Shown: positions 44,619 to 52,148 of the stretch, piece by piece | Numbering within the stretch: position 1 is the first letter of the stretch | How the letters are laid out: each line of letters begins with the position of its first letter | NCBI GenBank assembly: GCA_035547915.1 | Contig: DASZTS010000094.1 | Span: 62,001-126,000, forward strand | DNA length: 64,000 bases | Direction of reading: 5' to 3' | Origin: DASSFG01 sp035547915 | GTDB taxonomy: Bacteria > Planctomycetota > Planctomycetia > Pirellulales > JAICIG01 | The notes under the pieces: model-generated | The model's input: the letters and a program-made list of their open reading frames with translations, nothing else | Told to the model about the DNA's origin: nothing | The model's database searches: none | Program-made: the position numbers and the translations under genes

Positions 44619-45869
44619 ATGAGTGAACACAAACCCTCCGCGGGCACGGACAGTAACGTGTCTCGCCGCGATTTTCTCAAGACCACCGGCGTCGCGGGTG
44701 CGGCGCTCGCGGTGCCGTATTTCGTCAGTTCGTCGGCGTTGGGTAACAGCCAACGTCCGGCGGCCAGCGATCGGATCGTCGTCGGCGGGATCGGCATCGG
44801 CAACCAAGGCCGCGGCGATCAGGGCGACTTCCTCCGTCAGAAGGAGGTGCAATATGTCGCCATGTGCGATGTACGCGAAGCGAACCGAGAGCAGTCGAAG
44901 GGCCGCATCGACCAACACTACGGCAACAAGGACTGCCAGGTCTACAACGACTTCCGCGAGCTTCTCGCCCGGCCGGACATCGATGCCGTGCACATTGCGA
45001 CGCCCGACCATTGGCACGCGATCATGGTCATCGAGGCTTGTCGGCACGGAAAAGACGTCTACTGCCAGAAGCCCGAGACGCTCACGCTCCGCGAGGGGCC
45101 ACTGATGGTGGCCGCGGCGCGACGCTACGGTCGCATCGTCTCGGGCGGCAGCCAGCGCGTACTGGAGGACTATCGGAAATACGTCGATCCGGTCTGGGCC
45201 GGCGAGTACGGCAAGATCAAATCGATCAACGTCAGCGTCTGGCCTCTGCCGCAGTTGTGCAACCTGCCAGCAGAGGAGATGTCGGAGAAGATCGACTGGG
45301 ACATGTGGCTCGGCCCCGCGGCCTGGGGACCGTATAATTCGAAACGTTGTAGCGGCAGCTTCTCGATCGACGGCTCGAGCTGGCGGTCGTTCAGTGACTA
45401 TTCGGGCGGCGGCATGACTGATTGGGGCGCCCACCACTTCGGCGGCGCGACGTTCATCTGCGACGTGCGCGACCTTCAGCCGCAGGAAGTCGTCTATAAC
45501 GACACGCCCGACGGCAAATACCTGGCCTACAACTATCCCACGGGCCTGACGATCTATCACAATCGGCCGAAGTTCGGCAACCTGCACATCGAGGGAACGC
45601 CCGGCGAAACGGTCGCGCCCAAGGCCGTGCCGCAGTACAAGGGCTCCGGCGGCATCCATGGCGATTTCATTCATTGCGTCAAGACACGCGAGTTGCCGTT
45701 CCGCGACATCGAACGGGCTGTGAACACCTGCGTGCTGGCACACCTGGGCAACATCGCCTACCAGTTGAAGCGATCGCTCAAATGGGACGCCGCTGCCCAG
45801 CAGTTCGTCGACGATGCGGAAGCCAATCGCATGGTCGATCGGGCCCGCCGCGAACCCTGGCAACTGTGA
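44619..45869 (+). CDS. Gfo/Idh/MocA oxidoreductase with twin-arginine signal
   Basis: A 416-residue protein starting with a clear Tat signal (SRRDFLKTTGVAGAALAVPYF). The Rossmann part follows as IVVGGIGIGNQGRGDQGDFL, and the usual EKP motif is changed to CQKPETL, with DHWHA before it. The C-terminal domain has GGGMTDWGAHHFGGA, where His residues fit the catalytic area. The family usually needs tightly bound NAD(P), compatible with Tat export of a folded, cofactor-loaded enzyme. A HEAT-repeat protein gene begins 51 bp downstream, and another after that, suggesting a single unit. The substrate is unknown; periplasmic sugar modification is the common guess. Confidence 0.9.
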   Translation: MSEHKPSAGTDSNVSRRDFLKTTGVAGAALAVPYFVSSSALGNSQRPAASDRIVVGGIGIGNQGRGDQGDFLRQKEVQYVAMCDVREANREQSKGRIDQHYGNKDCQVYNDFRELLARPDIDAVHIATPDHWHAIMVIEACRHGKDVYCQKPETLTLREGPLMVAAARRYGRIVSGGSQRVLEDYRKYVDPVWAGEYGKIKSINVSVWPLPQLCNLPAEEMSEKIDWDMWLGPAAWGPYNSKRCSGSFSIDGSSWRSFSDYSGGGMTDWGAHHFGGATFICDVRDLQPQEVVYNDTPDGKYLAYNYPTGLTIYHNRPKFGNLHIEGTPGETVAPKAVPQYKGSGGIHGDFIHCVKTRELPFRDIERAVNTCVLAHLGNIAYQLKRSLKWDAAAQQFVDDAEANRMVDRARREPWQL

Positions 45870-45920
45870 GCGACGCTGCCGGACCATCGAATATAAACTT
45901 CTACTACAAGGATCTTCGCG

Positions 45921-46628
45921 ATGTTGGACCAAGCCTTTGTAGCTTTGCAGAAATTCAATTGGGGAACTTCCCTCAACGAGGTCGCGGGAATTGAAGACGC
46001 GGTGGTCACGGCGCACACCGACGCCGACCTTCGCAAAGACCTGGAGCAGCGCTTGATCGCCGTGCTATCAACCGATGTATCGGCCGACGCCAAGGGATAC
46101 GTCTGCCGCAAGCTGGCGATCGTCGGCTCTCCCGCCGCCGTGCCGGCACTTGGCGGCCTGTTGACGCAGGAAGACAACGCTCACCTCGCCCGACAAGCAC
46201 TCGAACGGATTCCGGGGCCCGAGGCGGCGGCGGCGCTGAAGGACGCCCTTCCCAGATTGTCAGGCAAGTTGAAGATCGGCGTCATCGGTTCGCTCGGCGC
46301 CCGGCGCGAAGCCGGCGCGATTGGCACACTGGCCGGACTGCTGGGCGACAGCGATCGCGCAGTGGCCCGCGCCGCGACATTGGCTCTGGCGGCCATCGGC
46401 GGCGCCGAAGCGGCCCAAGTGCTCACCGGAGCCTTGCGGGCTTCGACCGGAGACAAACTGCCGCTCATCATCGACGCCCTGTTGAGCTGCGCCGAGTCGC
46501 TGCTCGCGAATCACAAACGGACCGAAGCAGCAGCGATCTACAAATCGTTTTGTGGCGATGAACATCCGCGTCTCGTGCGTCTGGCGGCGAACCGCGGCCT
46601 GTTGGCATGCAATAGCCAACAGACCTGA
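45921..46628 (+). CDS. HEAT-repeat protein, no export signal
   Basis: A 235-residue protein with AAGGA 7 bases before the ATG. After a 55-residue lead it consists of about four to five HEAT-like helical hairpins of around 31 residues (VGSPAAVPALGGLL; PGPEAAAALKDAL; RREAGAIGTLAGLLGDSDRAVARAATLAL; AEAAQVLTGAL). HEAT arrays bind other proteins. No enzyme domain is present. It lies between the Tat oxidoreductase and a second, exported HEAT protein, with short gaps, so a shared transcript is likely. A role as a partner or assembly factor for neighbouring products is inference only. Confidence 0.78.
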   Translation: MLDQAFVALQKFNWGTSLNEVAGIEDAVVTAHTDADLRKDLEQRLIAVLSTDVSADAKGYVCRKLAIVGSPAAVPALGGLLTQEDNAHLARQALERIPGPEAAAALKDALPRLSGKLKIGVIGSLGARREAGAIGTLAGLLGDSDRAVARAATLALAAIGGAEAAQVLTGALRASTGDKLPLIIDALLSCAESLLANHKRTEAAAIYKSFCGDEHPRLVRLAANRGLLACNSQQT

Positions 46629-46697
46629 ACGATCGCCCCCTTCGCACTCCGGCGGCTCCTGAACATTGACTGGCACCCTGTTCGTAGGCGGAAAAGC

Positions 46698-48092
46698 ATG
46701 TTGCAACCTTGGATTCACGTTTTGTCGGTAGTGGCACTCGGTCTCGCCGTTGTACAGGTCGGGCCGACGCGGGCGTTCGCCGCAGACTCGAGCAATGAAT
46801 TCGTCGAGCAGATCGTGCAGTTGCTCGCGAATCCCGATCGTGAGTTTCGTGCCGCGGCACTGGAACAGGTGCGCAAGTCCGCACGCGGCACCGCTGCTAC
46901 CCAGACCTTCGCCGCCCAATTGTCGAAGCTCGACCCGTCCGCGCAGGCGGAGTTGATTACGGCGCTCGGCGACCGCGGCGATGTGGCAGCCCGATCGGCG
47001 GTGGTCGAATTGCTCGCCAGCAGCAAGGACGAACACGTTCGTTCGGCGGCGTTGGCCGCGCTCGGCCAAATCGGCGGGGCGGAGGATGTGCCTACGCTGA
47101 TTACCACCCTTACAGCCTCCGGCGCCGAACAGCAGGCTGCCCGTACAGCACTCGTCCGCATGCGGGGCGATTTTGTCGCCGAGAAGCTTGCCGCCGATGT
47201 GAAGGCGGGTACGGTCCCCGCCCGCTCAACACTGATTGACCTTTTGGCTGAGCGACGCGCGAGCGGGCAGATGGGCGTGCTCGTCGCGGCCAGCGTTGAC
47301 GACGATGGCGGCGTTCGTGGCGCGGCCATGAACGCGCTCGGCAAACTCGCTGGCGCGGCTCAAGTCGGCGCGATGATTCCGGGTGTTCTCAGGGCGCAGA
47401 AGGGAGGCGAGCGTGACGCCGCCGAAAGAAATGTCGCCGCGGTCTGCGCACGGATCGAAAACGAAGACCAGCGAGCCGATGCCTTGATCACCGCGCTCAA
47501 CGGCGTCGACGCGGCCCAGCGTGACCAACTGCTGTCGCTGGTGGGACGAGTGGGTGGGAAACGCCTGATCAACTTCGTCGGCGACATCGCCACAGGATCG
47601 GATGCGGCTCGCCGGCGGTTGGCCATCGACGCGCTCAGCAAGTGGCCCGATGCCAGCCCCGCCGACAAATTGCTCGAAATCGCCGGCAAGACGAGCGATC
47701 CGGCCGAACGAACGCAAGCCTTCGAAGGCTATGTGAAGCTTTCCGCCACGCGCGACGGTCGATCGGACAAAGAACGCTTGGACCGGATGAAACAGGCCAT
47801 GAAGGAAGCCCGTTCTCCGACGGAACAATCGCTCGTGATCAACCGCTGCCGCACGGCCTATGACGTCGACGCGATGCGATTCGTCCTGCCCTACGTCGAG
47901 CAGGCCGATTTCGCACAGATCGCGTGCGAAACGATCGTCGAACTCGCCCATCACCGCGAAGTGCGCGATCGCAACAAGGCCGAGTTCGACAAGGCCCTCG
48001 ACCAGGTGATCAAGATCAGCAAGGACGAAGAGGTCGTCGAGCGGGCCGAGCGTTACAAGCGGGGCGAAACGTGGGAACGCCGCAAAAAGTGA
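46698..48092 (+). CDS. Exported HEAT-repeat protein
   Basis: A 464-residue protein with a signal peptide (ending ARAFAAD near residue 30). At least eight HEAT-like repeats follow (GDRGDVAARSAVVELLASSKDEHVRSAALAALGQIG and GGVRGAAMNALGKLAG in pieces), then a helical C-terminal domain with charged helices (KKRGETWERRKK-like end). It is similar in design to the preceding gene, but exported. Genes of this type are common beside Gfo/Idh oxidoreductases in planctomycetes. It is convergent with the dihaem protein gene. Ligand unknown. Confidence 0.78.
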   Translation: MLQPWIHVLSVVALGLAVVQVGPTRAFAADSSNEFVEQIVQLLANPDREFRAAALEQVRKSARGTAATQTFAAQLSKLDPSAQAELITALGDRGDVAARSAVVELLASSKDEHVRSAALAALGQIGGAEDVPTLITTLTASGAEQQAARTALVRMRGDFVAEKLAADVKAGTVPARSTLIDLLAERRASGQMGVLVAASVDDDGGVRGAAMNALGKLAGAAQVGAMIPGVLRAQKGGERDAAERNVAAVCARIENEDQRADALITALNGVDAAQRDQLLSLVGRVGGKRLINFVGDIATGSDAARRRLAIDALSKWPDASPADKLLEIAGKTSDPAERTQAFEGYVKLSATRDGRSDKERLDRMKQAMKEARSPTEQSLVINRCRTAYDVDAMRFVLPYVEQADFAQIACETIVELAHHREVRDRNKAEFDKALDQVIKISKDEEVVERAERYKRGETWERRKK

Positions 48093-48152
48093 GCGTGCGA
48101 GGCGGGTGTTGGTGGCGGGCCGAAGCGCCGCGAAGCTCGTGGGCGTTTGCCA

Positions 48153-51100
48153 TCACTCGCCTGCTGCTTCGAGTCGGTGGATGGTGTTGTTGATCTCTCC
48201 GACCACCGGCGATCCATCGGCCGCCTTGAGCCGGTAGTCGATCGCCATGCACCACGTTGGGGCAATGTCGGGCAGTTCCAAAAGGACGCTGCACCGGTCC
48301 GAGGCGAGCGAGGCTGAGGCCACGCGCAGTTGCCGCTCGTCGTAGTGCGGCGAACCGTAGTCCTCGCTGCGCTTCAGCGACCAAACACGCACGCCATAAC
48401 GTTGCGGATCGTTCGCTACGTCCGGGGCGAGCGGGCCGGAAAACTGAATCTCGATACCATCGCGGCGGGCATGCAGCGAAATCGGCACGTAGATGGGCTT
48501 GCCGGTATGCCGTACCCGATAGAAACCGCCGGGGGCCATCTGGTTGCCGGCCCAGGCAAACATGCCGCAGACGTAAAGCTGCCCGTTCGTCGGATGAAAC
48601 CGGCCGCGCATCACGCCCGTCGGGAAAATGGGCATCGGCAAGGCACACATACCGCCTTGCATCTGACCCGCGACGGTTTCGTGCGGCACCACAAAGATCT
48701 TGCCCGTCCCGTAAGACAGTTGCAAAAGCGAGCCTTGGAGCTTGCCCCAAGCTTCGCTCGTCACCCACAACAGCTCGCCGGGCGAACGGTCGAACGAGTT
48801 GGTGATCCAACAGAGCGGTTGCTGCATGGCCGCGTCGGATTGGTCGGTGATGTTGTGGTAGCCAAACAGATTGCCGTAGAAATGGCCGCCGGGTTCGACC
48901 CAATTGATGCGGTTCTTGGGCATCCAGTGGCCTTCCTGGTCGGTGACGAAAAAGGTTCCGTCGGGATTGAGGCAAACCCCATTGGCCGCGCGAAATCCGG
49001 TCGCCAGGATATCCGTGCGATGGCCGTCGGGGCTGACTCTCAGCAGCGTGCCGTGCTGCGGAACGATAGCCGGCAGAGCGTGCCGCGCCGATTTGGCGTA
49101 GTAGAAGTAGCCCTCGGCATCGGCCTGCAGCCCCATGGCAAATTCGTGAAAATGCTCGGTGACCTGGTGATCGCTGTTAAAAGTCTCGTAGTAGTCCGTC
49201 TCCCCGTCGCCGTTGAGATCGTGCAAGGCCACAATCTGGTCGCGACAAGCGACGTAGATCTTTCCGCCGACGATTTTTAATCCCAGCGGTTGGAACAGGC
49301 CCGAACCGATGCGCTGCCACGATAACCCGTCTTCCGGTCGGTCGAGGCCACGCACCAGCCACACATCGCCATCCCACGTACAGACGGCCGCCGTCTGGCC
49401 GTCGTCGAAGAAGTCGAACCCCGTCAACCGCATCTGGCACAACCACGGATTTTTGTCGGCCGGTGGTGGTGGCAACACATCGATCGCGAAGGGCCCATCG
49501 TTTCCACCGAGCACCGCAGACGCGGAGAGCACCTGCGGCCACCGGGGTGCTCCGCCCTGCAAAAACCGCGTCAAGTCCTGCGGCGGCAAGCCGACGTGAT
49601 GTGCGTCCAAATCGAAGTCGCCGTCGCTCATCCAGAGCGTGAATTGCAGCGGCTCCTCCCCAGCGGGAACACACAGGCGAAGCTCGCCGGCGGTATCACC
49701 CCATTGCGCATCAGGCAGGTCAGGCGACAAGCCGGCCACTAGCCGATTCGCGGTCCTTGTCGGTGCCGCTGACGGATCGGCCTCGACGATCGCCACGCGG
49801 CCGGCATCGCCGTCGACGATCCGCATTCGAGAATGGGCTGACGGCAAGTCCGCCACTTGCAACACCAACTCCGCCGACCGCGGGCCGATGTTGAACGCGC
49901 GGGTCACGATGAGCGGGCCGGCCTCGTCGGCATCCTCGGCGAGTCCGGGCATCTCCAAAATCGGCGTATCGCCGACCGAATACGAGAGGATGACCCGGTC
50001 TTCGTAACGATAAAGACCGCGAAATCGGCCCCAGGATCGAGGAAGCGGACCATAGGGTTTGTCGTCGCGGCCGCGCAGACGCTCGTCATCGAAGCGGCCA
50101 TCGCGGGGATCGGCCCAACCAGGTCCGCGGTTAGTGAAATGCACGTCACCGACACTGCGAGGGTGAACCTGGTGGCGGCCGTTGAAGTGGATGCCGTTGT
50201 AGTCGATGAACGACGGCTTATCCTCGGGCCGCCGGCTCCAGGCGGCGGCGACGCGCAGCGTGTCGTGATCGAAAAGCAGCCAATGTCGGCCACGTGCCAC
50301 GCCGCCCGGCCCTCTATCGAGCCTCACGGCAATCCCCTTGTAGGCAAAGTTCGAACCGTCGCTGCCTACTTCATAGGTATTGATCAGGCTGCGGCCGTAA
50401 TCCATCGCTTCCCACGGCTGCACCACTCTCGGCGGCGGCCCGCGCGTATCTCCCTTGGGGAGCGCGGCCAGATAGGCTCCATCGACCTTCACATACTGGG
50501 TCTCATTGTGCGGACGCAGATAGGCTTCGCGCAGGTAGTAGATCACGTCGTACTTCTCTTGCGGCACCATCCAAGTTTGCGGCGCCATCAGGCCGAAGCC
50601 GTGCGTGAGCGTGCGATAGATGCTGTAAGGATCGGCGCCGTTTTTGAATCGCCCCGAAGCAAACGGTATCGCCGCGGGAAGGGAACCGGGCTGCTGGTAC
50701 GTGCCGTGGCAATTCGCGCACACGCGCTGGTAGATGGCTTCACCACGCCGAAAATGGTCACGCCCGACATCTTCGTCCTCCGCGTCGGCCAGCAATCCGG
50801 CGTGATCGATGTACCGTTCGTACTCGGGCAACGGAGGCGCGTCGAACAGTCCTGGGGGCGGACGCAGTTCGGCCATCCGTTGCGGACCGAACTCGCTGAT
50901 TTCGAGTACATACCGCAGCAGGTCGAGAAACTGGTCGCGGCCTGCGAGCTGGTTAACCAGTCCCGCCGGCATCAACGACATGCCGTCGGCCTGGCGTTCT
51001 TCGATCGTCGACTTCGCGATCGTCACCGATTCAAAATTGCGGGCGACATCCCGCAGCACGAGCACATCCGGCCCGTCTTCCGCCAGCAGGCCGACGATCG

Positions 51101-51467
51101 TTCGGCCATCGTCGGTTGCGACATGAATTGTTTCGTAACCGAGGCGGATTCGCTTCGAAGGGGCAAGCACCGATTCGACGAGATAAGCGTCGTCGATGTC
51201 GGTCGGTCGCTTCGTCAGTTCCGGGCCGAGAGCCCGTTGACCATGATCAGGCAAATGGCATGTAGCGCAACCCAGTTTACGATCGTGGAACAAGACAGCA
51301 CCGCGCTGGGCGTCACCTTGTCGGCGCGCAGCCGTCACGAGCTCGCCAGGCCTTTCGCGCGACAACTGTTGCTCCAGCAATTCGGCGGCAGCCGCCGAAG
51401 GCTGCGCTCCTTGGAGGCCGAGCACCATGAGTAAGAAGACACGGGCGGCGTGTGTAGTGACCTTCAT
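48153..51467 (-). CDS. Exported dihaem cytochrome c / DUF6797-type beta-propeller protein
   Basis: The start at 51467 begins a signal peptide (ARVFLLMVLGLQGAQPSAAAAE); a longer ORF start at 51551 is not preferred. The product has about 1104 residues. Two c-type haem motifs are present: CATCH (67-71) in a planctomycete-type c domain with a TIVGLLAEDG-type segment, and CANCH (250-254) in a second c domain. The middle part resembles DUF6797, and the C-terminal 400 residues look like a glucose/sorbosone dehydrogenase-type propeller (GLQADAEGYFYYAKSARHA; GFRAANGVCLNPDGTFFVTDQEGHW in parts). Proteins of this type are typical of Planctomycetota and Verrucomicrobia, probably oxidising sugars with electron transfer to the haems. 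No partner gene is adjacent. Confidence 0.8.
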   Translation of the reverse strand: MKVTTHAARVFLLMVLGLQGAQPSAAAAELLEQQLSRERPGELVTAARRQGDAQRGAVLFHDRKLGCATCHLPDHGQRALGPELTKRPTDIDDAYLVESVLAPSKRIRLGYETIHVATDDGRTIVGLLAEDGPDVLVLRDVARNFESVTIAKSTIEERQADGMSLMPAGLVNQLAGRDQFLDLLRYVLEISEFGPQRMAELRPPPGLFDAPPLPEYERYIDHAGLLADAEDEDVGRDHFRRGEAIYQRVCANCHGTYQQPGSLPAAIPFASGRFKNGADPYSIYRTLTHGFGLMAPQTWMVPQEKYDVIYYLREAYLRPHNETQYVKVDGAYLAALPKGDTRGPPPRVVQPWEAMDYGRSLINTYEVGSDGSNFAYKGIAVRLDRGPGGVARGRHWLLFDHDTLRVAAAWSRRPEDKPSFIDYNGIHFNGRHQVHPRSVGDVHFTNRGPGWADPRDGRFDDERLRGRDDKPYGPLPRSWGRFRGLYRYEDRVILSYSVGDTPILEMPGLAEDADEAGPLIVTRAFNIGPRSAELVLQVADLPSAHSRMRIVDGDAGRVAIVEADPSAAPTRTANRLVAGLSPDLPDAQWGDTAGELRLCVPAGEEPLQFTLWMSDGDFDLDAHHVGLPPQDLTRFLQGGAPRWPQVLSASAVLGGNDGPFAIDVLPPPPADKNPWLCQMRLTGFDFFDDGQTAAVCTWDGDVWLVRGLDRPEDGLSWQRIGSGLFQPLGLKIVGGKIYVACRDQIVALHDLNGDGETDYYETFNSDHQVTEHFHEFAMGLQADAEGYFYYAKSARHALPAIVPQHGTLLRVSPDGHRTDILATGFRAANGVCLNPDGTFFVTDQEGHWMPKNRINWVEPGGHFYGNLFGYHNITDQSDAAMQQPLCWITNSFDRSPGELLWVTSEAWGKLQGSLLQLSYGTGKIFVVPHETVAGQMQGGMCALPMPIFPTGVMRGRFHPTNGQLYVCGMFAWAGNQMAPGGFYRVRHTGKPIYVPISLHARRDGIEIQFSGPLAPDVANDPQRYGVRVWSLKRSEDYGSPHYDERQLRVASASLASDRCSVLLELPDIAPTWCMAIDYRLKAADGSPVVGEINNTIHRLEAAGE

Positions 51468-51607
51468 CCTCTTTGCGATGGCCTCCGAAATACGGCTCCG
51501 ACCGCATCGCGCACTAGTACATACGAGTGCAATAGCAGTGCGCGACGGCAAGCTGCCATACTAAAGAGCGGTCGCGACCGAGGGAAGCTGCCCGCGTGTT
51601 GCGGTCG

Positions 51608-51839
51608 CTAATCGCTCCCCTTCTGTAAGGCAGATTGAGGAACACGATCAACGGAATCGGACGAATGCGGCGCCGCAACAGGTCGCGACCGGCTCGCTTC
51701 GCGACGTTGCTCGTGCTGCCGATCTATTTCGGCCTGGAGCCGCTTAGCCTCTCGCAACTTGTGCGTGTAGCCGGCAAACCAGCTAGCAATGACGAAGGTC
51801 ACGCACAGCACGAAGATTGAACTGAAACCATCGATGCAT
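51608..51839 (-). pseudogene. Frameshifted small membrane protein of the planctomycete RWFQFxLR family
   Basis: From ATG 51839 the frame reads MHRWFQFNLRAV and then hits a stop after 18 codons. The +1 frame, entered around 51811, continues LCVTFVIASWFAGYTHKLREAKRL and then a coiled-coil tail to a stop at 51608. Joined, they give the usual layout of the family: RWFQFSLRTLL-type start, one membrane helix, then a KLRxAxRxxA helix. A single-base gain or a 2- or 5-base loss around CGTGCTGTGCG explains the break. It may be a true pseudogene, a sequencing or assembly error, or rarely programmed frameshifting. No strong ribosome-binding site is seen close to the ATG. Confidence 0.65.
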
Positions 51840-52148
51840 CGGGCTAGCTCGTAGAAGGACTTCTCCTGAGCTTAATTGGTCGCCACAAGCGGCTCAAGAC
51901 ATGCTGTCTCCGGCCGGCAATGCCCGCGGCACGAATGGGCCGCTCACTGCGTGGACAACCCCCGAAGCATCGGATAGCCTTCTTAGAGGCCGATAAAAAC
52001 CTTCGCGGCCAGGCGGGAAAGGCGAGACGCCTCGATCGGTTTTTTTGGCGGCTTTTTAGGGACTGACAACAGCCTGCCCCGGCCATGCGGGGTCCCGCCG
52101 TCCAGTCGGAGTAGGAGTGGGCTGAGTTACCCGCGCAACGCGTCTGCC
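51840..52148. other. 309-bp intergenic region before the Hsp70 genes
   Basis: No gene is recognised. AGGCG-AGA-CGCCT followed by CGATCGG and seven T (about 52021-52046) resembles a weak terminator on the plus strand, but no plus-strand gene precedes it. It may be part of a leader for the Hsp70 gene. No CIRCE element is seen. Confidence 0.4.

Noticed and set aside
49857..51434. 525-residue plus-strand ORF opposite the dihaem protein
   Set aside because: No motif; the minus frame carries CXXCH motifs and a signal peptide.
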